Both the position numbers and the translations under genes were made by a program. The notes under the pieces are model-generated. The model made no database searches. It was given only the letters and a program-made list of their open reading frames with translations, and had not been told where the DNA came from. From assembly GCA_910585715.1 (NCBI GenBank), contig CAJUEX010000037.1, positions 5,188 through 33,137 on the forward strand: a stretch of 27,950 bases of DNA. The letters are read 5' to 3'. The stretch is from an uncultured Lachnospiraceae bacterium. Its GTDB lineage: Bacteria; Bacillota; Clostridia; Lachnospirales; Lachnospiraceae. Positions 15,638 through 24,800 of the stretch are shown one piece after another; position 1 is the stretch's first letter; the number at the start of each line of letters is the position of its first letter.

Positions 15638-16939
15638 ATGGCAGATATTACATATGACCAGATTATAATTGCAGGCGTTCATTACTCCAGCCTGCTCAAT
15701 CTTGAAATCACCTCGAAATTAAATACCCATGCGGAGGCAGTCATTACCTTTGAGGTAACGAAAGAGGAGTCGGAAGCAATAGAAGCAGGAGTAGGCGATG
15801 AAAGCTATGTAGTTGTATCTGCAGACAGTCCGGATGGATATGAGACTCTTTTTGTCGGTATAAAGTATTCTTATTCATGCACCAATCAGGCAGGCTACCG
15901 GGTGGGCACCCTGATACTAAAATCAACCAGTTATTTATTGGATAAAGAGAAAAAATCCCGTTCTTTTCAAAAGACGACCCAGTTTAAAAGCGCTCTTATA
16001 GAGGAAGTAGTGGCGGGAAGAGCTATTATCAACTATAACATTGCAGATGCTCCCACCCTTGGCATTCTGATTCAAAAAGACAAGACGGACTGGGAATTTC
16101 TGGTACGGGTTGCCGATGCCGCCGTTATTCCCAATTATACTACAGAAAAGCCGATTATTGACATTGGCAGGCCGTCAAATGGCAATGTAACAGGAGTTGG
16201 AGGTCTGATGGGCAACAGTCAGATTCCCAGTTATATTACTTCCACTTCCTCCGTATTTGATAACGGAGTACTAAAAACAACAAGCATCAGTCAGGGAGAA
16301 GAAGCTTTTCAAAAAGAAAAAATTCCGGATTCAGAATTGGCGGGCAGGATGCTTTCCGGAATCGTCCAGACGGTGGAAAAAGAAAAGGTTCAGGTATTCT
16401 TTGATGAAATTGATGAAGAATATGATTCCCAGGGAGATACCTGGTTTGAGTATGCGGCTGCCTATTCGGGACCGGGAGGTACTTACGGAAGCGGATTTTA
16501 CTTTATGCCGGAGGTGGGAGACCGGGTCAGGGTGTTCTTTCCAAGCGGTAAGGAAAGTGAAGGATTTGCCTTTGCATCGGAAATGGGCTATGCCCTGGAC
16601 GACCCTGCAAAAATAAGCTGGCGGGCTCCCGGAGGGCAGGAGCTGTTGTTTACGGAAAACGGAATCCGGATTACCGGTAAGCAGGGCAGTATCTATATTG
16701 ATATGCAGGAAAATGACAGCGCAGAATTTGGCATTGAAATGTATTGTAATACAAATATCCGGTTTTCCACCCACAAAGGGGAAGAAATCCAGTCGGACCT
16801 TCCGGATATATATGTATACGGCAAAGAAGGAGTCAATATGACGGCGGATAACCAGATTTTGCTGGAAACGCCGGAAGCCACCCTTGAAGTGGACAGGGAT
16901 AAAATCATTTTAAATGCCAATCAGGTGTATATCAATTAA
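15638..16939 (+). CDS. VgrG-like spike/hub protein 1
   Basis: This 433-residue protein has the layout of a gp27/gp5 or VgrG spike. It has a hub part (about 1-180), with the phrase DKTDWEFLVRVAD matching the T-W-E-F-L-x-R-x-A block of VgrG hubs. An OB-fold follows (about 236-315: GRMLSGIVQTVEKEKVQVFF to PEVGDRVRVFFPS). A C-terminal segment (about 320-433) of short repeated beta strands is suited to a trimeric needle. It has no Rhs or toxin extension. A strong RBS AAGAAGGAGG precedes ATG. It is paralogous to the gene at 17577 and to the first 350 residues of the giant gene at 21825. As VgrG-type spikes are trimers, three different ones here could assemble as separate or mixed spikes. Confidence 0.85.
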   Translation: MADITYDQIIIAGVHYSSLLNLEITSKLNTHAEAVITFEVTKEESEAIEAGVGDESYVVVSADSPDGYETLFVGIKYSYSCTNQAGYRVGTLILKSTSYLLDKEKKSRSFQKTTQFKSALIEEVVAGRAIINYNIADAPTLGILIQKDKTDWEFLVRVADAAVIPNYTTEKPIIDIGRPSNGNVTGVGGLMGNSQIPSYITSTSSVFDNGVLKTTSISQGEEAFQKEKIPDSELAGRMLSGIVQTVEKEKVQVFFDEIDEEYDSQGDTWFEYAAAYSGPGGTYGSGFYFMPEVGDRVRVFFPSGKESEGFAFASEMGYALDDPAKISWRAPGGQELLFTENGIRITGKQGSIYIDMQENDSAEFGIEMYCNTNIRFSTHKGEEIQSDLPDIYVYGKEGVNMTADNQILLETPEATLEVDRDKIILNANQVYIN

Positions 16940-16956
16940 AACGGGGAGAAAAAAAT

Positions 16957-17580
16957 ATGTATACAGATGAACAATTATTGAAATTAAAAAAACAAATGCA
17001 GGAAGGCTACAGGGAAAAAGAAAAAACAGCCAATCTGGAAGAAGAATGCGCCCAAAGCATTTATGATGAGAAAATACAGATTTTCGGAAAAGAGGTACAT
17101 TTTGAAAGAAGGGAAGTTCCGGAATTTGATATCAGCCTTTATATGCCAAAGGATTTTAAGCGGTTGGATGAAGACCTGTGCAAAATCATGTATCCTGCTG
17201 CAAACGGCTCAAGACATGTTTTCAACTCAGATGAGGAATATATGAGCATTTCCTTTAAATTAAACAATAACATAGTGGAAAACCAGCATATGAAGGAATT
17301 TACGGAAATGTCCAAAAAGATTTTAGAGGTGGCGGGACCAAAGGTGAAAATCGTAAAAAGCTATATGGAGGAAATTGATGAAATGCAGGTTGGAATCATC
17401 CAGTATATTTCTAATGCCATAGATGCGGTGGCCTATACGGTAATGGGAATCGTACCTTTAAAAAAGGGAGTCCTTTTAGTGTGTATCGGCTTTAAGAACC
17501 GGAATAAGAAGCGGCTTTGTCCCATTGCGGATGAGGTGTTGAAATCCATTGAAACAATAAAAAGAGGTGAGGAAGCTTGA
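16957..17580 (+). CDS. DcrB/DUF1795-like protein, possible Eag-type effector chaperone
   Basis: This 207-residue soluble protein has a charged helical N terminus (about 1-45) and a DcrB/DUF1795-like core (about 50-205). The core shows an opening strand DISLYMPKDFKRL, a YP-x-A-x-GSRHVF strand region, a second half with VGIIQYISNAIDAVAYTVMGIVPLKKGVLLV and a closing helix EVLKSIETI. In proteobacteria, DUF1795 proteins (EagR/EagT) bind the N-terminal TM helices of Rhs and other T6SS effectors before loading on VgrG. Here it lies between two VgrG-like genes, and the giant Rhs gene downstream has a strongly hydrophobic segment (its residues about 580-705), so the same role is attractive. An alternative is a structural baseplate role. 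The stop overlaps the next start (TTGA). Confidence 0.68.
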   Translation: MYTDEQLLKLKKQMQEGYREKEKTANLEEECAQSIYDEKIQIFGKEVHFERREVPEFDISLYMPKDFKRLDEDLCKIMYPAANGSRHVFNSDEEYMSISFKLNNNIVENQHMKEFTEMSKKILEVAGPKVKIVKSYMEEIDEMQVGIIQYISNAIDAVAYTVMGIVPLKKGVLLVCIGFKNRNKKRLCPIADEVLKSIETIKRGEEA

Positions 17581-18866
17581 GTATAAATTTTAATCATTTG
17601 GTAATAGAGGGCGTCTCCTATCTTCATGTTTTAAAACTGGACATCCGTCAGGCGGTCAATGCCCATGCCAGGGCTGAGGTAATTTTTACTATTGACATAC
17701 AGGCAGGAAAAAAATACATGGAAGAGGTACAGGAGATGGAAGCGGTATCCATCGGTATTCCGAAAGTAATCTTTATAGGCGTCATTGAAAATGCAAAAAT
17801 TCAATATGAGGACACCTATGCCACCATTGCATTAAAGCTGATTTCAACTACCAGCCTGTGGGATGTCCAGAGAGTAAACAGAAGCTATCAGATAATCGGG
17901 GATTCTTACAGCACCATTATGAATAAGGCCATAAATGGAAACGGAATTATCGAATTTCAGGGGAAGGATAAGATATCGGAGACAATGATTGTCCAATATA
18001 AAGAGACAACCTGGGAATTTATATTAAGGCTTGCCGCAGAATGCGGGGAAGTGGTGTATGTGGACCCGGCCTCAAGGGTGCCCCACATTTTCATTGGAAG
18101 CTCCGGACAGTCAGGCTCCTATTCGGGAAATGTCGCAGGCACGGAAGCTTTTTCGGGGCGGGCAGAGCAGTATGTGCCCCTGACAGGGAAAGTAAACGGA
18201 AGGAATATCAGCAGCAGCTCCACTGTCATGGAAAACGGGCAACTGGTATCTTCCTATGAAAGCAAAGCATTATCCGGCCTGCTATCCACTCAAAAGCCCA
18301 AATTTGGCGGAAGGGTCATGGCAGGAACTGTAAAGGCAGTAAAAAAAGATCAGATACAGGTGCATATTACCGATTTGGATGGAGAGTTTGACGGAGGCAG
18401 CAATACATGGTTTCCCTATTCCACAGCATATTCTTCTGAAGCTAATCATTCCGGCATCTATTGTATGCCGGTGGAAGGAGACAGTGTAAGGGTCTTTTTT
18501 CCATCGGAGGATTTAAGTCAGGCTTTTGCCTCCAGCTCAAATACAATGAGAGGATTGTTAGAGGATCATGAGGAGAAATGCTTTCAGACCCCTCAGGGCA
18601 TGAAGGTGCTTTTTATGAAAGACGGTCTTCATCTCATGTGTAACAATAAAATGATAGTCATCGAGCTGTTAAAGGATGGCAGGGTGAATTTTTATTCGGA
18701 AACTTCCATTGAGGTACATGCAGGGGGGAATGTGGAGTTTTCGGCAAGTGAAGGAAACATTCAGATTGAGTCCGGAGATTATATTCACATGGCAACGGGC
18801 AATTCGCTTATATCCATAGATAAAAGTGAAATTACAATGGTATCGGACCGGATTATGACACAATAA
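17577..18866 (+). CDS. VgrG-like spike/hub protein 2
   Basis: This 429-residue protein parallels spike protein 1: a hub part with TTWEFILRLAAECG, an OB-fold (about 244-322: GGRVMAGTVKAVKKDQIQVH to PVEGDSVRVFFPS) and a short-strand C terminus (about 335-429). It starts with TTG, inside the upstream stop (TTGA), with GAGGTGAGG just before it, a good RBS, so translation is coupled. The linker between hub and OB-fold (about 175-240) is Gly/Ser-rich. There is no toxin extension. Having two plain spikes beside a spike-Rhs fusion suggests different payload-carrying or structural roles. Confidence 0.85.
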   Translation: MSINFNHLVIEGVSYLHVLKLDIRQAVNAHARAEVIFTIDIQAGKKYMEEVQEMEAVSIGIPKVIFIGVIENAKIQYEDTYATIALKLISTTSLWDVQRVNRSYQIIGDSYSTIMNKAINGNGIIEFQGKDKISETMIVQYKETTWEFILRLAAECGEVVYVDPASRVPHIFIGSSGQSGSYSGNVAGTEAFSGRAEQYVPLTGKVNGRNISSSSTVMENGQLVSSYESKALSGLLSTQKPKFGGRVMAGTVKAVKKDQIQVHITDLDGEFDGGSNTWFPYSTAYSSEANHSGIYCMPVEGDSVRVFFPSEDLSQAFASSSNTMRGLLEDHEEKCFQTPQGMKVLFMKDGLHLMCNNKMIVIELLKDGRVNFYSETSIEVHAGGNVEFSASEGNIQIESGDYIHMATGNSLISIDKSEITMVSDRIMTQ

Positions 18867-18875
18867 GGGGACTAT

Positions 18876-19898
18876 ATGAAATCAAAAAAATACATGGAGT
18901 TTAAAACAGAATATCTTCCGAAAATCCAGACCTGCTATTGGGAAAAAGCAATTCCTGAGCTGGTGGAAAATTATGAAAAATACGGTGAAATCCTGAAAGG
19001 GCAGATGGAGCATGTTTTAAAAAGTATTGTTTCCATTCAGGAGCAGGTGCCGGTTGAGGCGGGCTGTATACAGATTTCCGTCCTGATAAGCAGTATTTCT
19101 GCCGGAAAGCCTGAATTAATGTATGAAGTTTATGACGCAGGTATGGATTTTGGAAAGCTATTGCTGGCACAGACCGAGAATGCTTCCTGGCTGTTTCAGT
19201 ATTGGGAAGAAATGAAACAGAGTATTGAAAAGCAGGTAATAGAGCTGAACTGGCAGAAATATCTTGGTATAGAAGAGCAGAAAGCCCTTTTATACGAGCT
19301 GGCGGAAGGAATCACGGTTACATTTACATATATTTTTAAGTATTTTTATGAAAGGTTCCCTGCCTTTTGCAATGCCATGAAGATTTTAAAAAGCGAGGAT
19401 TTTTATGTTTCCCTGGGAGAATACAGAGGCTTTAAGAAGCTTGTTTATCAGGAGCCGGTGACAGTGGATATTTTCCAGACATTTACCCGGAAGGATTTTT
19501 CCTTTATGAGGTTTGAAGATTTGAAATATGAAAAAAAGCGTTTTGCTGGTCAAAAACTCCAAAATGCCCGTTTTCATCATTGTTATTTTATCCATACGGA
19601 TTTTCGGGATGTGGATTTTCAGGATGGGGATTTTTCGGAATGTGTATTCAGAGAGTGTGTATTTAAGAACTGTATTTTGTCGGGCTGCAGGTTTACAGCC
19701 TGTGACATCCAAAGAGTGGAATGGACGGATAATGATTTTTCAAGAGGGATTCTTATGGAGGGTGCCATGGTTAAGGATTTCTGCAGAGAGACGGTATTTG
19801 AAAAATCCATACTCCACAAAAATGTCTTTAGCGGAAAGGTATCAGAAGAATGCCTGTTCATGGATTGTGACACAGAAGAAGTGGAGGAAGGGATATGA
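18876..19898 (+). CDS. Pentapeptide-repeat protein with helical N-terminal half
   Basis: This 340-residue protein has about 200 residues of mostly helical, unassigned sequence. It is followed by pentapeptide-like repeats (about 208-305) with regularly spaced Phe/Leu centres, as in FRDVDFQDGDFSECVF, that should fold as a right-handed beta helix. The repeats are Cys-rich (several CVF, CIL and C-R-F steps). Pentapeptide proteins are found fused to or beside T6SS effectors and baseplate parts, and as mimics or caps. In this spike block it may be an adaptor or tip component. Its stop overlaps the next start (ATGA). The function is unknown. Confidence 0.75.
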   Translation: MKSKKYMEFKTEYLPKIQTCYWEKAIPELVENYEKYGEILKGQMEHVLKSIVSIQEQVPVEAGCIQISVLISSISAGKPELMYEVYDAGMDFGKLLLAQTENASWLFQYWEEMKQSIEKQVIELNWQKYLGIEEQKALLYELAEGITVTFTYIFKYFYERFPAFCNAMKILKSEDFYVSLGEYRGFKKLVYQEPVTVDIFQTFTRKDFSFMRFEDLKYEKKRFAGQKLQNARFHHCYFIHTDFRDVDFQDGDFSECVFRECVFKNCILSGCRFTACDIQRVEWTDNDFSRGILMEGAMVKDFCRETVFEKSILHKNVFSGKVSEECLFMDCDTEEVEEGI

Positions 19899-20422
19899 GA
19901 TATTTCAGACTTTGTCAGGGCTCTGACGTGCGAAATGCAGTGGATATAAAATGGGCGGTTCCATGTCCCTATAAAAGTAATCCTACCGAGGAAGAGTTTC
20001 AAGATTACCCGGATGTGCTGGTAGGATATTATAAATATTCTGACATGGTGACCATGCCGGATGTGCTGGAAAGGTCTTATTTCTTTGTAAGCGATGAAGT
20101 AAAGCATGTTCTTCATATGTATGACGAGAGCATGCCCTTTAAAGCAATTCATGTTTATCCCTTTGGAATGGCGGAAGACATAGTTCCCCTGTATTGGACA
20201 TTTTATCCGCCAAAGGCGCAATGTCTTCATTCATCCGTCAGGATATTTCCAAACGGCGAGCCGGAAGAGCTGATTTTGGATAAAAGGAAAATTCCCCAAA
20301 GGGATGTGTTTGGTATTTCTGATATTTGTGTAAACCGGACCATTGTTTCTCTGCCTGTTGCGGAAAGCCTGTTAAGGAGAAACATGTTCGGAATTTCATT
20401 AAAGGAGGTTTTGGTTAAATAA
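19895..20422 (+). CDS. Imm11/DUF1629-like protein
   Basis: This 175-residue soluble protein contains VSDEVKHVLHMYDES and ends DVFGISDICVNRTIVSLPVAESLLRR-NMFGISLKEVL. The final pattern (DVF...x-V-S-L-x-x-A-E-x-L-L-R...G-I-x-x-K-E-V) matches the Imm11/DUF1629 type seen near polymorphic toxins and PAAR-like genes. Lying directly before a PAAR-like gene and upstream of the Rhs gene, it could be an accessory or chaperone of the tip rather than an immunity protein, since immunity genes normally follow the toxin C terminus. The start overlaps the upstream stop as ATGA. The call is from pattern only. Confidence 0.5.
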   Translation: MRYFRLCQGSDVRNAVDIKWAVPCPYKSNPTEEEFQDYPDVLVGYYKYSDMVTMPDVLERSYFFVSDEVKHVLHMYDESMPFKAIHVYPFGMAEDIVPLYWTFYPPKAQCLHSSVRIFPNGEPEELILDKRKIPQRDVFGISDICVNRTIVSLPVAESLLRRNMFGISLKEVLVK

Positions 20423-20423
20423 G

Positions 20424-20888
20424 ATGGCAAACAGTAAAGGATATGTAACAAGACTGGTAACAGTGGAATGCAGCTATGGAACCACCTTCAATTACCTGAA
20501 TGTGGAAACGGACCATGGAGTCATCTGGTACGGACTGGATGAAGAAGGGAATGTAAGCGAGGAAAGACCGCTGATGAATGCAAATGACCATAAGGGGGAT
20601 GTGAACATACTTTGCTTTGGAAGATGTAAGTCTCCTTCCAATAAGGTTTTTGGCGGGGACAGGGATTTCCACATTGGTTCCCTGATGGATGCGCTTGGAA
20701 GTGCTATAGGCGCATGCGAAGGTTATAAGTGTACCCCTTACTGCTCTCGTTCCTGGGCACAGGTAGTAAATAATGTTTTGCTGGACGGGGCGCCTGCCAT
20801 TACATCGGACAGCAATGTTACCTGCTACTATGGGGGAGAAATAAAAGTAAAAATCCAGACGGAGGAAGAGTCTGGGGAAAATCAGTAG
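20424..20888 (+). CDS. PAAR-like tip protein (DUF4280 type)
   Basis: This 154-residue protein shows the DUF4280 pattern: residues 50-72 read LMNANDHKGDVNILCFGRC with the N-x-x-DH and F-G-x-C signature. Cysteines lie at C64, C68, C98, C103, C107 and C134, and a closing G-G-E-I-K-V strand is at about 137-143. DUF4280 proteins are PAAR-like tips that cap VgrG-type spikes, with Cys/His residues holding a metal. The start is one base after the upstream stop and the nearest AGGAGG is about 15 bases away, so translation is probably coupled. Two of the three spike proteins have no fused tip, so this is the natural tip for them. Confidence 0.72.
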   Translation: MANSKGYVTRLVTVECSYGTTFNYLNVETDHGVIWYGLDEEGNVSEERPLMNANDHKGDVNILCFGRCKSPSNKVFGGDRDFHIGSLMDALGSAIGACEGYKCTPYCSRSWAQVVNNVLLDGAPAITSDSNVTCYYGGEIKVKIQTEEESGENQ

Positions 20889-20897
20889 GGAGAGGCT

Positions 20898-21779
20898 ATG
20901 AAAAGGAAAAACAGCGGGATTATGATATATGTTTTATTGGCAGAATTGGGAATCAGTATTTTTCTGATGATTTTCTCACAAGTATGGGCATATTTCCATA
21001 ATTATGAGTCAGGGGCTTATAAGCAATGCAGGAAATATGATGAAAGTGATGTGGAACAGTATATTTTAAAGGATAAGGAATCAGGTACTGCTTATCGTTT
21101 TTATGGCGGAAGCGTAAATCCAAGGCCCTATGGAATAGGAGGCTATCCCTCCGATACCGTTTCCCAGAAAATATCGTCCATTCAGGATTTGGAAACCTAC
21201 AAAGATACGGCTATTTCCTTTGAAGTGGATGTAAAACAGTTAAAAGCAACCGGATGGTATGAAAATGTCCACAATTTTTCCAGGAGCTCCATGAGGGCAG
21301 CCAGACATATGTGGAATCGGGGAGTGGATACTTCGCCAACTGTTCCAGTCAATACAAACAGCAAATGGAAAGCTTTTTGTGCCGGGAAATACGCATTATA
21401 TGCTCAGTATTATGTTTTAACTTTAGACAGCGGGGAAAAAATACTGATTTTATTAAATGATACCGCAATTTCCCTTCCTAAAAAAGGAACTGTAAAGCTG
21501 CCATTAAGCTTATGGTCAGGGGTAACTCTGGAAATGGGATATTCCCCCATGGACCTGGCATTAGAGTCCGGGGTGACAATAACGGACAAAGAACATGTAA
21601 ACTATCTGGACGCAGCAAAGGGCTGGGCAAATGTAAATGCAGAATTGGATGCGGCATTTGATAAGCATACGGAAACGGAATCCCTGTTTTTAGTCATTGG
21701 AATGTGCGGAATTTTCCTGTTTATCATCATTCTGATGGCCTGGGCACTAGGGGGAGAAATCAATAAAAAAAAGGATTAG
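20898..21779 (+). CDS. Bitopic-ended membrane protein of unknown function
   Basis: This 293-residue protein has a TM helix near each end (about 8-31 and 262-284), so the roughly 230-residue middle lies on one side, probably extracytoplasmic because of the basic ends (MKRKN and INKKKD). The middle has a Gly/Pro/Tyr-rich patch (about 65-80) and a YYVLTLDSGEKILILL beta segment. No family recognised. It is 45 bases before the giant spike-Rhs gene with AGGGAGAGG upstream. Candidates are a membrane anchor for the baseplate or a protective protein against the effector; neither is demonstrated by the sequence. It has no catalytic motif I can see. Confidence 0.65.
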   Translation: MKRKNSGIMIYVLLAELGISIFLMIFSQVWAYFHNYESGAYKQCRKYDESDVEQYILKDKESGTAYRFYGGSVNPRPYGIGGYPSDTVSQKISSIQDLETYKDTAISFEVDVKQLKATGWYENVHNFSRSSMRAARHMWNRGVDTSPTVPVNTNSKWKAFCAGKYALYAQYYVLTLDSGEKILILLNDTAISLPKKGTVKLPLSLWSGVTLEMGYSPMDLALESGVTITDKEHVNYLDAAKGWANVNAELDAAFDKHTETESLFLVIGMCGIFLFIIILMAWALGGEINKKKD

Positions 21780-21824
21780 AAACAATAGAAACACTTTTCA
21801 GTTATTCATGAAGGGGAAAAATAC

Positions 21825-24800
21825 ATGAAGGACAAACCAATTGTAGCATTAGCAGAAGTAAAAATAAACGGCATAGAAAATTATACAAATCTTTTATCCA
21901 TTGCAATCGATACGGAGAAAAATAATCATTCCTACATGACAATCCGGCTTCGGCTGGATGCAGAGGCTTATGGAAATAAAGAAAGGGACTGGAACGGACA
22001 GCAGATAGAAGCTGTGGTGGGAAATGGCAGAAGACTGTTTATCGGGGAGTGTATCAATTATGAATACGAGACACTGAGCCAGTATCAGGAGCTGTCCCTT
22101 TATGTTGTGTCAGAAAGCTACCAAAGCGACATATCGCCAAACAGCCGTACCCTGCAAAATCCGGGCAAAACCTTAAGCGATGTGGCACATAAGGTTTTTG
22201 ATTCCTACGGCGCCGAGATTATTGTAGAAAAGGATATTGCAATAAAGGAAATTCTTGTTCAGGAAAAGGAAACGGACTGGAAATTCTTTATCCGCATTGC
22301 AAATCAATATGGCTATCAGGTATATACCGATGCCACCAGCGGAAAGCTGGTAGTGGGCATTGGTAAAACGGGCATGGATTTTGAGGGGTTGTGTCAGGAC
22401 TCCCTCTGTATATCCGAGGAAAAGAATGTACAGGAATATCGTTTAAAAAACGTTAATTATGATCAGGAAACAGGTCTGTATCAGTATGAGTCCAAGGAAG
22501 CCCTGTCTAATAATCCCTATGGCATGGCAGGAGCCACCTCAGATGGAGCCATGATTACCAAGAGCCATTTAAGCTCGGAAAAAGGCGTGCTGAACAATAA
22601 AATTGCTTCTTCCAATAAAGCGGACGATACACCCAATATGAAAAACATGGAAGCTGACGGGCACTCCAGCCATGTTTTGTCCGGTACGGTAATTTCCGTA
22701 AACGGCAGCCTGATGAAGGTAAAATTCGACGTGGATGCGGAACAAAGCGAAGCGGAGGCAATGGAACTGCCTTATGAAAATACAATCTGCAACTCCTTCT
22801 ATTTTATGCCGGAGCCCGGGGATAAGGTATTTGGATATATTGATAACAGGGGAAAGGCCATTATTTTAGGCTGCAAAAGAAAAAATACCGTTGACTCTTT
22901 TTTTACGGAGCCAAGGGAAAAAGCAATTACCGTCCTTGACAATATGATTCAATTTAAGGAAAAAAATTTTGAATTTCTGGCAAACAGAGAGGATTCCGAT
23001 GGTAACAGGGAAAACAGCATTTCCGTAAATCTGGATAAAGAGACGGGCATTGATATACATGCAAAAGGGAAGATCACCCTGTATTCGGAAAAGACAGTGG
23101 GTTTATGGGCAGGCAGCCAAATACAGGATGTAGATAGTATCATAAGTAAATACGATGCCCAAAGCGGGGAAGGAAGGGCAAAGTATGATGCGGAATGTGT
23201 AGAGGCTCCGCTGCAAAAGGCCAGCTGGTTTGCGGAAAGCAGAAAGCAGATAGGTGACAGCTTTGTTGCTTTTTGGAAAGGAATATCCTTTAGCGAGGCC
23301 CGCAAGGACTTTATGAACTGGATAAATGGAGAGGAAATTGAAACTGAGTATGAGTCATTTGAAACAGGTAAGCTCTATTTCGGCGGAGAAGCTATTACGT
23401 TCAGGGTAGGTGAATCCTGTATCGTATTGGCAGGAGGAAATGATGAAAGCGGAGAATTTATAAGCTCCATATACATAAATTCCGAACTTTTTAACTGGTT
23501 AGGGTTTGTAAAAAAGTCCGGTTATGAAAGAGTGGAAAATGACACTTCCGATATGTGGGACTTTATTTTGGATGTAACATCCATTGTCCTTGATATTGCT
23601 GCCACAGTCCTAATGTGCGTATGTCCGTTGGCGGGTTTTATTGTAATGGGAGTAAACGTTGCAATGCAGGCTGCGCGGGGGGATTACTGCGGTGCGTTAT
23701 TAAGCGCTATTCCATTTGCAACTGAGTTAGGTGCGGGGGCCAAACTTGCAGATAAGCTTCCTAAGATGAAAAAGGTTATAAATTTTATAGGCATTTCATG
23801 TAAAGTAATCGATAAGGCCACTGGAGTATTGATGATGGCAAATCAGGTATATACAACGGGAAAGGCAATTTTTACAGGAAACTTCACATGGAAAGACGCA
23901 ACCATGATTGGACTGCAATTTTTATCTGCAATTGTTGGAAAGAAATGTGAAAATTATAAGAAGAATAATCCGGTTGATTTATATGGAAATCCTGTGAATA
24001 ATGCGTCTGGAAATGGAGGAAGCACATCAAACCATTCAGGGGATGTAGACAGCCCTAACCGACCAGGGGATGTAGACAGCCCTAACCGGCCAGGGGATGG
24101 AGACGGTCCCAACCAGCCAGTAGCCGGAGACGACGGAAAGAAACCGGCAAATGGAGACGATGGCAAGAAACCGGCAGAAGGAGATGACGGCAAGAAGCCA
24201 ACAGATGGAGGCGACGGAAAGAAACCGGCAGAAGGAGACGACGGCAAGAAACCGACAGATGGAGATGATGGAAAGAAACCAACAGACGGAGACGACGGAA
24301 AGAAGCCGACAGACGGAGACGATGGAAAGAAACCGGCAGACGGAGACGATGGAAAGAAACCGGCAGATGGAGACAATGGCAAAAAACCAACAGACGGCGA
24401 TGACTCTAATAAAGCAAAAGACACCGATGCCGATACTCAAAAAGAAAACCAGACAGCAGCAGACCCTGTCAACGTAGTAACAGGCGCCCTGACAGACAAT
24501 CGGACAGATTTCCGTTTAAAGGACGTGATGGATGATTTTAAGGTAGTAAGAACCTATAATTCAACACGAATCAACAAGGGCCGGATGCTTGGTGAACGCT
24601 GGCTGTTCCAGTTTGAAACAAGCTTTTTTCGTAAAGGGGACAGAGGCTCTCTGTATCTTCCGGATAATCATAAAGAACAGTTTGTAAAGGACAAAAATGG
24701 AACATGGAAAAACGCAGCAGAGGGCAGGAACCAATACCTGTTGGAAGAGGATAGTAAAGGCTATCTGGTAAAGGACTATACAACACAAAGGACTTATCGT

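Noticed and set aside
24126..24422. CRISPR-like array
   Set aside because: Units abut directly with no spacers and are in frame with the coding gene, so this is a coding tandem repeat.
24036..24440. Long minus-strand open frame opposite the nonapeptide repeats
   Set aside because: It is the antisense of the repetitive linker; repeated units keep several frames open. It has no RBS or recognisable domain.
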